Shown here: positions 20,219-29,201 of the stretch, one piece after another | How the letters are laid out: each line of letters starts with the position of its first letter | Numbering within the stretch: the first letter of the stretch is position 1 | Made by a program: the position numbers and the translations under genes | Assembly (NCBI GenBank): GCA_023702235.1 | Contig: JAMQCR010000001.1 | Span: 2,294,001 to 2,358,000 of the forward strand | Length of the DNA: 64,000 nucleotides | Reading direction: 5' to 3' | Source: Neobacillus pocheonensis | GTDB lineage: Bacteria > Bacillota > Bacilli > Bacillales > Cytobacillaceae | The notes under the pieces: model-generated | The model's database searches: none | Seen by the model: only the letters and a program-made list of their open reading frames with translations | What the model was told of the DNA's origin: nothing

Positions 20219-20755
20219 TCAATATACGAACTTCATCCCCTTCAAAAATTTCCCCGGCCGCTCAACGGCACAGACAATTCCCCGGCGCTTATAACCCGCG
20301 CGGACAAAGTTTGCGGCTAGTTTCGGTTTCGCTTCGTAATGCTTCTGAATTACCTCACCAGGAAAAATACAAGGTTGATTTTCTCCCATACAGATTAATC
20401 CGGTACCATCTGGAAACAGGATTCGGGATCCCATGGGCAGCTTTGTAAGTTCAGGGTAACCGTTCAGAAGTAAATTCGCACCAAGCCATTCCGGTAAAAT
20501 ATATTCTACCCCCAGCTCGTCCGCAATTTTTTGACACTCTTCTTCTGAAACAATCGTAATCTGGCGGCGATTTAAAATCTCCGTCCCTTTTGGATACATG
20601 GACTGACGGGAATCAGCAGGACATGTCACCCCAAAATGTCGATCACCTTTCATTCCGCCAAATACAAGTTGCACATCGGGAATTCTTCTGGTTACAAATG
20701 TTTCGGGAGTGTCGGCTATTAGGAGGGCGTTAATTTTTGCATTTGCATTTTTCAC
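20219..20755 (-). CDS. MOSC domain protein
   Basis: A 178-residue protein with a MOSC domain, a fold that carries sulfur or binds molybdenum cofactor. Visible are GGMKGDRHFG near 33-42, RRQITIVSEEE near 64, LGANLLL near 91, CMGENQPC near 121 and the closing RRGIVCAVERPG, whose Cys is typical of the domain. It starts at GTG. No molybdenum enzyme genes are near, so the substrate is unknown. Confidence 0.8.
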   Translation of the reverse strand: MKNANAKINALLIADTPETFVTRRIPDVQLVFGGMKGDRHFGVTCPADSRQSMYPKGTEILNRRQITIVSEEECQKIADELGVEYILPEWLGANLLLNGYPELTKLPMGSRILFPDGTGLICMGENQPCIFPGEVIQKHYEAKPKLAANFVRAGYKRRGIVCAVERPGKFLKGMKFVY

Positions 20756-20955
20756 AAAAGCACCACTTTCTTTTTTCTTGTTTTATAAAAATTTATAGCA
20801 ACTTGTATCGAGTAATCCAAACAAACTGCTGTGGCCAATTTATTCCTAAAATATGTGTAAGTTTGGCGAAAGGCAAGATTGCTCTGACATTTTTATGGAC
20901 ATTCACCTACATCAATAATCCTTCATATCCTATTGTGATGGGAGGAGCGGTAAAG

Positions 20956-21711
20956 ATGTTGTTTACAAAAGAATCCATAAATAATAATGTTCTTGAACAA
21001 TGGCAGAATGATGCAATCGCTAAATTCTCCTCAAAAATGGCTGATAAAAACTCTCCTTTTCCTTGTATCCCCGCTTCGCAGGGATTCCATCTAAATCAAT
21101 TCCGTTATGGATTTGCATCTGATCCGAGAAATATCTCCTCTGCTGATGAACTTGCCAAAATCCTTGGAGAGTATTCAAACTGCTTTCGAAACCTCGGGAA
21201 TTACACATCCTTGATTATATTTTATGAAACATCCTGGGAATTAAAAGAACAAACAAGTGTGGAATCATTTGAAAAATTGTTTTGGAAACAACTTTATCGC
21301 TTAGCTAAGATCGATTGTCAAGAATGGCCGCGACAAATTCCTACTGACCCACATAATCCACTCTGGGAATTCTGTTTTCACAGTGAACAATATTTTGTTT
21401 ATTGTGCCACCCCTTCTCATAAAAATAGAATGAGCAGGCATTTTCCTTATTTTATGCTGGCCATTACCCCAAGGTCTGTATTAGTGGAATTCCACTCATC
21501 CAAACACCATGCTGCAAAAATAAAATCAAACATCCGAAAACGATTGACGGACTATGATACTATCGGAATTCACCCGGACTTGAATAGCTATGGAAATGAG
21601 GATAACTTCGAGTGGAAACAATATTTTTTACATGATGACAACACCGCTATTTCTACTTGCCCCTTTCATAAATCAAATGGACAACTGGATAAAAACTTCA
21701 ACAATAAATAG
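20956..21711 (+). CDS. YqcI/YcgG family protein
   Basis: A 251-residue member of the YqcI/YcgG family. The ATG at 20956 was chosen because GGGAGGAGCGG lies just upstream; earlier in-frame starts lack a ribosome binding site. Conserved features are FPCIPASQGFHLNQFRYGF near residues 36-54, DPRNISSADELA, and the C-terminal STCPFH. Some members of this family are heme-dependent N-hydroxylases of guanidino compounds (GntA type). The His and Cys residues here would allow heme or metal binding, but no biosynthetic partner is nearby, so the activity is unassigned. Confidence 0.8.
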   Translation: MLFTKESINNNVLEQWQNDAIAKFSSKMADKNSPFPCIPASQGFHLNQFRYGFASDPRNISSADELAKILGEYSNCFRNLGNYTSLIIFYETSWELKEQTSVESFEKLFWKQLYRLAKIDCQEWPRQIPTDPHNPLWEFCFHSEQYFVYCATPSHKNRMSRHFPYFMLAITPRSVLVEFHSSKHHAAKIKSNIRKRLTDYDTIGIHPDLNSYGNEDNFEWKQYFLHDDNTAISTCPFHKSNGQLDKNFNNK

Positions 21712-21777
21712 AATTTTATATCATAACACACATAATCTTCCAATTAATTCCCCTCAAATTAAACTGTAAACAACAAT

Positions 21778-21813
21778 GGAGTAAACTAGATTCGTATTCA
21801 ACTAGTTTACTCC
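21778..21813. terminator. Long perfect hairpin after the YqcI/YcgG gene
   Basis: GGAGTAAACTAG and CTAGTTTACTCC are a perfect 12-bp inverted repeat with a 12-base loop. No clean T run follows on the plus strand, so it is a weak terminator or some other structured element. Confidence 0.55.
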
Positions 21814-21879
21814 TCCTATTAACTATTATTATTTCTTGTCGTATGACGGCGGAGAGCCTATTTTAGCCAAAGGCACCTT

Positions 21880-22540
21880 TTATTTTTCTACAATTTTTCC
21901 TTCTTCGGTTAGAAAATAGACTTTCTCGTTTTGATGGATTGCTTTTTCAAAGTATCTTACTTCAACTAATACAGGAAAATGGTGAGCTTTTAAATAAATG
22001 CTAAGTTGGTGAATCTTTTCTTTCTCATTATCCATATTCATATTTTCCCAATTAGCTTTTATATTGATCGTCAAGGAGCAAGCAAGTTGTGAAGCACGGA
22101 CTTCTTCGTAGGTCGGTACATTCGGACCATAAAATTCTCCTCTTTCAACAATGCGCAGCATCTTAAATGTTGGTACATCGAGGTTTGGAAAAATCGCTTT
22201 GATTTTCGCTTTCATCTTGCTTGATAAATCACTTTCCCATATAGCTTTTGGATAGGTGTCAGAATAGCCTGCTTTTACATCCTGGTCCTGTTCCACACTA
22301 AATAACAGGTCTGGATTCTCCCTAGGATATGCATAGGATTGATAGGTTTCACTAAAATGGTTATAGCTTGTTCTACTTATAATAAATTCAGTATGGTATT
22401 TTTTTATTAAGTATGATTGGATACGAGCTTCTTGTTTGGCTTTTTCCCAGGGTGTTCCATACAAGCCTGAATATACATAAAAGCAAATAAATAGAATGAG
22501 TAAAGCTAACAACCATAGGATTAATTTCGTTGCTTTAATA
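21880..22540 (-). CDS. Membrane-anchored protein of unknown function
   Basis: I do not recognise a family. There is one N-terminal hydrophobic helix (LLALLILFICFYVYSG) followed by a soluble region of about 185 residues, rich in charged residues and ending TEEGKIVEK. It would sit outside the membrane if the N-terminus is inside. The frame is open upstream of the helix and the best ribosome binding site (GGGGGTGGGAG) is followed by ATT, not a standard start. A TTG inside the helix segment at 22512 is the first ordinary start codon. Confidence 0.5.
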
Positions 22541-22776
22541 CTCCCACCCCCTAAAATTTCACATTTCAGGACTTATTTATCTGCCATTTTCCATCCACTT
22601 TAATAAAAACTATAAAATTCAGAATAATTATACTATTTTATTCGACATATTCCTTTTGTATTCCTTTCGCTATTTCCAGAAAAAATAGCAGCATCATTGA
22701 ATGATCCTGCCATTTTAACAAATATCTTTCCTAACGTATTTTAATTTGCAGCAGCCCAATGTACAATTGGTAAAGA

Positions 22777-22983
22777 TTATTTTACATCATATCCCTGATC
22801 ATCAATGGTTTCTTTAATGGTATTCAACGAGACCAAATTGGCGTCGAATTCGATATCTACTTTTCCCTTTGCAAGGTCTACTGAAACTTTTTTAACACCT
22901 TGAAGTTCGCCAATACTGCCTTCTACTGCTTTCACACAGTGGCCACATGACATGCCATTAACAATTAGCGTTACTTTTTCCAT
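22777..22983 (-). CDS. copZ: Copper chaperone CopZ
   Basis: A 68-residue heavy-metal-associated domain. The Cu(I) site GMSCGHC is at residues 10-16 and the typical YDV end is present. The ATG at 22983 follows GGGGGTATCG; a longer form with five extra residues is possible. It lies 14 bases after csoR, so the two form one operon. The usual third gene, copA, is absent: the 260 bases downstream hold no coding sequence. Confidence 0.93.
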   Translation of the reverse strand: MEKVTLIVNGMSCGHCVKAVEGSIGELQGVKKVSVDLAKGKVDIEFDANLVSLNTIKETIDDQGYDVK

Positions 22984-22997
22984 GATCGATACCCCCA

Positions 22998-23345
22998 TTA
23001 CTTTTTCATTAATTTTTGGATAGTGACAAGAACCTCATCTAAAACCTCAAGATCGCCTTCTTGAATTCGCCCGACAACACAGCTCTTCATATGACCTTCT
23101 AATAAAATTTTGGCAACACTATTTAATGCCGATTGAGTGGCGGAAATTTGCGTGATCACGTCATCACAATATGTATCTTTTTCAATTAAACCTTTTAGTC
23201 CACGAACCTGACCCTCAATCCGGTTTAGCCGGGTGATAAGATTCCCTTTTACTTTATCCGAATGGTGGCTTTTTCGATGATTTTCTTCATCTGTACAACA
23301 TGATTCATCCTTTAATTCTTGGTTAGACACTTGATCAAAAGACAT
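22998..23345 (-). CDS. csoR: Copper-sensing repressor CsoR
   Basis: Cu(I)-responsive repressor of the CsoR/RcnR family, 115 residues. The DNA-binding helix region reads LITRLNRIEGQVRGLKGLIE. The Cu(I) ligands are Cys in DTYCDDVI and the HMKSC pair. A 30-residue N-terminal extension carries two adjacent Cys and several His (CCTDEENHRKSHH), longer than the B. subtilis protein's leader. It should repress its own operon through the palindrome just upstream. Confidence 0.92.
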   Translation of the reverse strand: MSFDQVSNQELKDESCCTDEENHRKSHHSDKVKGNLITRLNRIEGQVRGLKGLIEKDTYCDDVITQISATQSALNSVAKILLEGHMKSCVVGRIQEGDLEVLDEVLVTIQKLMKK

Positions 23346-23366
23346 GTCATCGCCTCCTTTTTACCA

Positions 23367-23398
23367 ATTATATCATACCCCCGTATCGTAAAGTAAAG
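23367..23398 (-). promoter_or_regulatory. Probable CsoR operator over the csoR promoter
   Basis: ATACCCCCGTAT at 23375-23386 is a G/C-run palindrome of the CsoR type (TACC...GGTA). It sits directly upstream of a perfect -10 (TATAAT on the minus strand, 23372-23367), with a TTTACT-like -35. Bound CsoR would block the promoter of csoR-copZ. Confidence 0.6.
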
Positions 23399-23404
23399 GC
23401 TAAA

Positions 23405-23983
23405 TCATGACATATTAGGTATTGGTGGTGTTTTCTGATAACAATCACAGGTCATGATATGATCATTTACCATTCCGCATGCTTGCATAAAAGCATAACA
23501 AATCGTTGACCCTACAAATTTGAATCCGCGTTTCTTCAAATCCTTACTTAATTTATCACTGATATCCGTTGTCGCTGGAACATCTTTTAGCTCTTTAAAG
23601 TGGTTCTGAATCGGCTGTCCACCGACAAATGACCAAATATATTCATCAAAAGAGCCGAATTCTTCTACCACGTTTACGTAAGCCTTCGCGTTTGTAACGA
23701 CGGCATTAATTTTAAGCTTATTTCTTACAATACCCTCGTTATGTAACAGTTCATCAATCTTTTTAACATCATAAGTAATAATTTTTTCAGGTACAAAGTT
23801 ATCAAAGGCAGCCCGATAATTCTCCCTTTTCTTAAGGATGGTATACCAACTTAAACCCGCCTGTGCCCCTTCAAGATTTAAATACTCAAAAAGCAAGCGA
23901 TCATCATGAACAGGAACCCCCCATTCATCATCATGATAATTCATATACAATGGATCTTGATTCACCCAGCCGCATCTTTTCAA
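23405..23983 (-). CDS. tag: DNA-3-methyladenine glycosylase I Tag
   Basis: Base-excision repair of 3-methyladenine. The 192-residue protein starts KRCGWVNQDPLYMNYHDDEW, the family N-terminus. It has LFEYLNLEGAQAGLSW near 30-45 and the zinc-site Cys and His residues at both ends (RCGW, HDDEWG and the C-terminal DHIMTCDC). It starts at TTG after GAGGAGG. The frame is intact. Confidence 0.95.
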   Translation of the reverse strand: MKRCGWVNQDPLYMNYHDDEWGVPVHDDRLLFEYLNLEGAQAGLSWYTILKKRENYRAAFDNFVPEKIITYDVKKIDELLHNEGIVRNKLKINAVVTNAKAYVNVVEEFGSFDEYIWSFVGGQPIQNHFKELKDVPATTDISDKLSKDLKKRGFKFVGSTICYAFMQACGMVNDHIMTCDCYQKTPPIPNMS

Positions 23984-24379
23984 CTATAAAAGCCTCCTCT
24001 GCATTAATGCTTTACCATGAGCCTCAACTATTTTCAAAAAATCAGTTCCTGGCATCTATTCGCAATATTCATCTCTTCCACTAGTATAACAAACCGCGAA
24101 AAATTTGATAATCTTATTAGAAAATCAGAATTTTTTTCGAACTTACAAAGGAAATGCAGGAATTTAAGAAAGTGATTGCGAATTATAAGTGTAAAAATAA
24201 AGGTGAAAGGAAAAGGTTTTTTTAGAAAGAAGAATCATTTCTGTAGATCCTTTCATAGGATGAAATATTATTGCCTACCCTTTTTTCACTACTTTTATTT
24301 TCGACTATCTCTTGTTCGCTTTATTTGTTTTCCATCATTAATCATTTGTGCATAACTAATTTTGGAAGGTGTGAATAAT
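23984..24379. other. Intergenic stretch, no gene recognised
   Basis: About 400 AT-rich bases between tag and a small gene. Short reading frames on both strands lack ribosome binding sites and family resemblance. No structured RNA was recognised. Confidence 0.4.
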
Positions 24380-24541
24380 TTGACAGCCAATTCTGAAACG
24401 ATAAAAATTGATATTAATTCAACCATTTCCTTAAAAGGGATCGTAAAAGCCATTTTTAACGATACCATTCATGTGCAAATTGGTGGAAAGATTATTACCT
24501 TGCCCAAAGGGGATTTATTATTAGATCAATCTATGTCTTAA
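24380..24541 (+). CDS. Small hypothetical protein, 53 residues
   Basis: From a TTG 8 bases after GGAAGGT the frame encodes a 53-residue acidic-to-neutral protein rich in Ile and Thr. The segment SLKGIVKAIFNDTIHVQIGG suggests a small beta-barrel of the KOW or SH3-like kind. It stops at 24541 and is followed by a strong terminator, which argues for a real transcript. I do not recognise the family. Confidence 0.55.
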   Translation: MTANSETIKIDINSTISLKGIVKAIFNDTIHVQIGGKIITLPKGDLLLDQSMS

Positions 24542-24604
24542 ATTAGAAATCTATAGAATAATACTGCTTCTTCAATTGAATGGACTCATCTATTTTTATG
24601 TTAC

Positions 24605-24643
24605 AAAGCCAATCACTATCCAAAAAAGTGATTGGCTTTTTTT
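24605..24643 (+). terminator. Intrinsic terminator
   Basis: AAAGCCAATCACT pairs with AGTGATTGGCTTT and is followed by a T run. It ends the transcript of the small gene at 24380. Confidence 0.85.
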
Positions 24644-24823
24644 GTTCTCCCTGCTCAGTTACAACGAATGATACTGCTTCGGACTTTGGTGAATAATCTC
24701 AAAATTAAAAAAACACTCTTTTATTTCGTAATAAATTATGTTAATGTAAACTTAATAAAGAAGTTTTTACTGCATCATAAATAATAAATGAAGGATATAA
24801 TTCGCCACGGAAAGGATGATGGA

Positions 24824-25672
24824 ATGGAACAACTTCCTTTTCAACAATTGGTAAAAGAAAAATTCCCCTTTTTATCTGCAGGTCAAAAAAAAGTGGCCAA
24901 CTATCTAATAGAAAATCTTAACCAAGCTGCCTTTAAAACAGCCTTTCAAATTGGCCGGCAAGCAGCAGTTAGTGAAACCACTGTTATTCGTCTTTCGTAT
25001 GCATTAGGTTTTGAAAGCTTTAGTGAAATGCAAGCGATCATTCAAGAAGAACTGCTCCAGCAAAGCCAACCAGGCTACAGAAATGTAAGCCTAAAGGAAT
25101 ACCGCTCATCCGATTCGTTTAAGAGAGTGATATTAAACGAGATTCAACTATTAAAACAATTGATTAACCAAACAAACGTCCAGGAAATTTGGAAAGCAGT
25201 AGATGCCATTATTAAGGCAGATCAAGTTTTAATTGCCGGACATATGCTTTCCCATGCAGCCGCCTATTGGTTTTCCTATATGCTTGGTTCAATTAGAGAT
25301 CATGTGACGTTGTGCTCCCCTACGGGAGAATTTTTTGAAAAATTTTGCAATCTTACAGAAAACTCTGTCGTCGTCGTTTTTTCTTTTCCGCGATATTCAA
25401 ACGATACCATCAAGTTAGCTGAGTGTGTTGCAAAACATGGGATATGTTTAATTACCGTAACCGATCGCCTCCTTTCTCCAGTAGGAAGAATTTCTGATAT
25501 TGTTCTAACAACTGAAGAAAATGCCCAAACTGGGTCCAATTCCATCGCTTCTGTTATAAGTTTAGTAGATTTGATTATTGAAGGGATTCATGAAAAGGAC
25601 CAAGAGCGCATTCAAATCCATCAACAAAAATTAGAAAAGCTGTATTCAAGCTTCGATGTTTTCAATGAATAA
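24824..25672 (+). CDS. MurR/RpiR family transcriptional regulator
   Basis: A 282-residue regulator with an N-terminal helix-turn-helix of the RpiR type (FLSAGQKKVANYLIEN, then VSETTVIRLSYALGFESFSE) and a C-terminal SIS domain (about 120-250; VLIAGHMLSHAAAYWF and VVVVFSFPRYS). SIS domains usually bind phosphosugars, but in this operon the effector may be an amino acid or an acyl derivative, which is inferred. The ATG at 24824 has AAAGGATG upstream; an earlier ATG at 24788 is in frame. It is the first gene of the operon running to 30307. Confidence 0.9.
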   Translation: MEQLPFQQLVKEKFPFLSAGQKKVANYLIENLNQAAFKTAFQIGRQAAVSETTVIRLSYALGFESFSEMQAIIQEELLQQSQPGYRNVSLKEYRSSDSFKRVILNEIQLLKQLINQTNVQEIWKAVDAIIKADQVLIAGHMLSHAAAYWFSYMLGSIRDHVTLCSPTGEFFEKFCNLTENSVVVVFSFPRYSNDTIKLAECVAKHGICLITVTDRLLSPVGRISDIVLTTEENAQTGSNSIASVISLVDLIIEGIHEKDQERIQIHQQKLEKLYSSFDVFNE

Positions 25673-25685
25673 AAGAAGGTGAACC

Positions 25686-26819
25686 ATGATGAATCCGCTT
25701 CAATTTATTGATCAAAACAAAGAATTATTGTTAAACACCTACCATGACCTCCACTTGATTGCAGAACCCAGCTGGGAGGAAGAAAAAACTTCCTGTTATA
25801 TTGTGGAACGGCTTAAAAATGCTGGGTTACGTGTTAAAACCTTTCAAGATCATTATGGAATCATTACAGAGATTCCAGGTCAATCCGAAAAGGTTGTTGC
25901 TTTAAGAGCTGATATGGATGCCTTAGTACAAGAAGTAGATGGACAAGTATTGCCCAATCATTCCTGTGGCCATGATGCCCATAGTACAATGGTTTTATAT
26001 TCTGCACTTGCAATTGCTGCTAGTGGTATTCAGCCGAAACACACGCTTCGCTTTATTTTTCAACCTGCAGAGGAAAAAGGTGAAGGTGCACTAAAAATGA
26101 TGGAAGAGGGTGCACTGGACAACGTCTCTTATTTATTCGGTGTCCATCTTAGGCCAAGCATTGAAGTTCCTTACATGAAGGCCTCCAGTGCAATCGTCCA
26201 TGGCTCTGCGGGAACCTTTAAAGGAACGATTAAAGGCGTACAAGCCCACGCCTCCCGCCCTCAAGATGGGGTGAATGCGATTGAAGCAGCTGCGTTACTC
26301 GTACAAAGATTAAAACAGATTCAGCTTAAAACGGAAACACCTTATTCAATCAAAATGACGCAGTTGCACACCGAAAATGGAGCCACAAATGTAATTCCTG
26401 AAACGGCCATCTTTGCTCTTGATGCCAGAGCACAGTCCAATGAAGTCATGGATGTACTTAAAACATCAACACAGGATGTCATAGAACAAACCATGGAAGA
26501 AACAGGATCGATTATTAATTGGGCGGTGGAAGAGTTAGTACCTGCTGCTGAATTAAATGAAAAAGCTATGGAAATAACTGTAAGCGCTATCACAGAAATT
26601 ATTGGTGACGAAAATGTTCTATCTACCTGCGTTTCTCAAGGGGGTGAGGATTTTCATTTTTATACGGCGAAGTATCTTGGTCTAGCTGCAACCATGGTTG
26701 GATTAGGTTGTGACCTCTCCCCTGGCTTACACCATCCGCAAATGAAATTTAACTTGAACGCACTTATTTATGGGTCTAAAATTTTAACTCGCACTGTGTT
26801 ACTTGCATCAGAGGAGTAA
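25686..26819 (+). CDS. amhX: M20 amidohydrolase (AmhX-like), probable N-acyl-L-amino acid deacylase
   Basis: A 377-residue metal-dependent amidohydrolase of peptidase family M20. Visible are RADMDALVQE near 79, the metal-binding CGHDAHSTM near 97, PAEEKGEGAL near 128 with the catalytic Glu pair, and GTIKGVQAHASRPQDGVNA at the start of the dimerisation domain. It resembles B. subtilis AmhX. In this operon the fitting role is hydrolysis of the N-acyl-L-amino acid made by the racemase, releasing L-amino acid. That is inferred from the known NSAR pathway. It starts 13 bases after the regulator. Confidence 0.85.
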   Translation: MMNPLQFIDQNKELLLNTYHDLHLIAEPSWEEEKTSCYIVERLKNAGLRVKTFQDHYGIITEIPGQSEKVVALRADMDALVQEVDGQVLPNHSCGHDAHSTMVLYSALAIAASGIQPKHTLRFIFQPAEEKGEGALKMMEEGALDNVSYLFGVHLRPSIEVPYMKASSAIVHGSAGTFKGTIKGVQAHASRPQDGVNAIEAAALLVQRLKQIQLKTETPYSIKMTQLHTENGATNVIPETAIFALDARAQSNEVMDVLKTSTQDVIEQTMEETGSIINWAVEELVPAAELNEKAMEITVSAITEIIGDENVLSTCVSQGGEDFHFYTAKYLGLAATMVGLGCDLSPGLHHPQMKFNLNALIYGSKILTRTVLLASEE

Positions 26820-26849
26820 AATTTAAAAAATGTTAAAAAGAGGTGTTTT

Positions 26850-28335
26850 ATGCAAAATACAGCGCAAAAGTCCGAAATTACTTTGCAACGAAATGCAGAA
26901 GGAGTTGAGCATTTAGAGCGAAAGCTTAAAACCAGACATTTGACGATGATTGCCATTGGAGGAACAATTGGAACAGGGCTATTTTTGGCTAGTGGGACCA
27001 CCATTCATGATGCTGGACCTGGTGGTGCACTTGCTGCCTATATAATTGCTGGAATCATGGTTTATTTCTTGATGACAAGTCTTGCAGAAATGGCTGCGTT
27101 TATCCCAATTTCTGGTTCCTTTAGTACGTATACATCAAGGTTTGTTGATCCTTCCTTAGGTTTTGCTGTCGGCTGGAACTATTGGTACAACAATGCCATT
27201 ATCCTCGCCCTGGAACTATCGTCATCATCATTAATTATGAAATATTGGCTTCCGCATGTTCCAGGTATCGTTTGGAGTGCGAGCTTTCTTGTGATCATTT
27301 TTGCCTTAAATATTTTATCGGTTAAAGGATACGGGGAAGCAGAATTCTGGTTCTCGATCATTAAAGTAGCGACGATTGTTGTTTTCATTGTGGTCGGTTT
27401 ATTAATGATTTTTGGTATTATGAGTGGTCATTTCTGGTGGATTTTCGAATCTTACACAAGGTGAAGCTCCTTTCAAAGGAGGACTCTTATCCATCTTTAG
27501 TGTGTTTATGGTTGTCGGATTTGCCTTTCAAGGAACGGAAATGGTTGGGGTCGCTGCGGGTGAAAGTGAAAATCCTAGTAAGGACATGCCTAGATCGATC
27601 AGACAAATCTTTTGGCGAATTCTTCTATTTTATGTTTTAGCTATATTCGTCATCGGCTGTTTAATCAGCTATAAGGATCCGAGTTTATTAAGCTCAGATG
27701 TTTCAAATGTTGCAGTAAGTCCGTTTACCTTAGTTTTTAAACATGCGGGGTTTGCCTTTGCAGCTGCGGCAATGAATGCGGTTATTCTTACTTCGGTTTT
27801 ATCGGCGGGAAATTCATCTTTATACGTTGGTTCACGTGTTCTTTGGACATTGGCTGAAGAAGGCAAAGCACCGGCATTTTTGAAAAAAGTAAGTAAAGGC
27901 GGAGTTCCGGTTAATGCAGTTTACTTAACTACTTCAATAGGAATGCTTTGCTTCCTTACCTCTCTTTTCGGAGACGGAACAGTTTATTCTTGGTTATTAA
28001 ATGCTGCCGGTTTAGCTGGTTATATCTCTTGGTTAAGTATTTCCGTTACACACTTTCGCTTCCGTAAAGCATATGTTGCCCAGGGAAGAGATTTTAAAGA
28101 TTTGCCATATGTAGCAAAATGGTTCCCATTAGGGCCAGTTCTGGCAACCCTATTATGTTTGGTCGCTACACTTGGGACAAATTATGGAGCATTCATCGGC
28201 TCAAAGATTGACTGGTATGGAATCGCTGTTTCTTATATTGGACTTCCTTTATTCATAATTGCTTATTTAGTCCATAAGCTTGTGAAGAAAACAAAAATGG
28301 TATCCATCAATGAGGCTGATTTCAGCCAGAAATAA
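26850..28335 (+). CDS. Amino acid permease (LysP/RocE type), one frameshift
   Basis: APC-family 12-helix permease of the amino acid transporter (AAT) group. The N-terminus has LKTRHLTMIAIGGTIGTGLF followed by AGPGGALAAYIIAGIMVYF. The C-terminal piece has FQGTEMVGVAAGESENP, the hallmark of the LysP/RocE/GabP group. The frame breaks near 27433 in a loop, where one base is missing, and total length is about 493. It lies 30 bases after the deacylase gene and 26 before the GNAT gene, so it most likely imports the D-amino acid or another substrate of the operon. Specificity cannot be read from sequence. Confidence 0.87.
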
Positions 28336-28361
28336 GATTATTTTTTAAGGGGGAATTAATC

Positions 28362-29201
28362 ATGACAAATGCCCAAGAGATTAAAATTCGTTCCCTTCAG
28401 TATATCGAAGAGCTAGAGGATGTACGAAGGCTCGAATGTAAAATTTGGGGTGAAAATGACTCAATTCCTACCCATCAAACAATTACCGCCGTCAAAAACG
28501 GCGGATTGGTTTTGGGTGCTTATTACGAAGGACAATTAGTTGGATTCCAATACAGCTTCCCAGGGTTCAATGGGAAATCGGTTTATCTATGCTCCCATGT
28601 TTTAGCAACCGATGCTGATTTTCGTAATAAAGGTATTGGGGAGAAACTAAAGCTCGCTCAACGTGAGGAAGCACTAAAACTTGGATATTCACTCATTACC
28701 TGGACCTACGACCCGTTAGAAAGTGTAAATGGGTACTTAAATATCGCAAAACTTGGCGGTGTTAGCTGTACATATATTGCCAATTGCTACGGAGAAATGG
28801 AAGATTTGTTGAACAGTGGCATCCCTTCCGACCGCTTTCTGGTGGAATGGCATATTGGGCGTGAAAAGCTGGAGAGTAATTGGGAAATCGAGCCTGAGTT
28901 TGCAATCGCAAATTCTCTCATACAATGGGATGTGAATCAAGAGGGATTCCCAATCCTTTCATCTACCCTTCCCCTGCCTAGCTATGATTGCCATCTAACC
29001 TTCATAGCTGTTCCAAAGGATTTCCGGGCAATAAGAGAAACAAAAATTACAGCAGCCACTGAATGGCGGATGAAAACAAGAGAGCTTTTCACGCAATTGT
29101 TTCAACAAGGTTGGCTGGTTAATGGTTTTCTAAAGAATTCGGAACCAGAGGTCCCTGTTCATTTTTACGTCTTGACGAAAGGAAAAGGAGAGCTAAGATG
29201 A
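28362..29201 (+). CDS. GNAT acyltransferase, probable D-amino acid N-acyltransferase
   Basis: A 279-residue GNAT protein, longer than usual. The acyl-CoA site is [20 protein letters not shown] (about 86-105), with the FRNKGIG pyrophosphate loop. Large GNAT proteins next to N-succinylamino acid racemase were shown in Geobacillus to be succinyl-CoA:D-amino acid N-succinyltransferases. This gene has the same neighbours, which supports that role here by context. Its stop overlaps the racemase start by 4 bases (ATGA), so the two are translationally coupled. Confidence 0.82.
   Translation: MTNAQEIKIRSLQYIEELEDVRRLECKIWGENDSIPTHQTITAVKNGGLVLGAYYEGQLVGFQYSFPGFNGKSVYLCSHVLATDADFRNKGIGEKLKLAQREEALKLGYSLITWTYDPLESVNGYLNIAKLGGVSCTYIANCYGEMEDLLNSGIPSDRFLVEWHIGREKLESNWEIEPEFAIANSLIQWDVNQEGFPILSSTLPLPSYDCHLTFIAVPKDFRAIRETKITAATEWRMKTRELFTQLFQQGWLVNGFLKNSEPEVPVHFYVLTKGKGELR

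Noticed and set aside
20737..20955. A longer N-terminus for the YqcI/YcgG protein starting near 20737.
   Set aside because: The extra 70 residues look non-coding, overlap the MOSC start, and a good ribosome binding site precedes the ATG at 20956.
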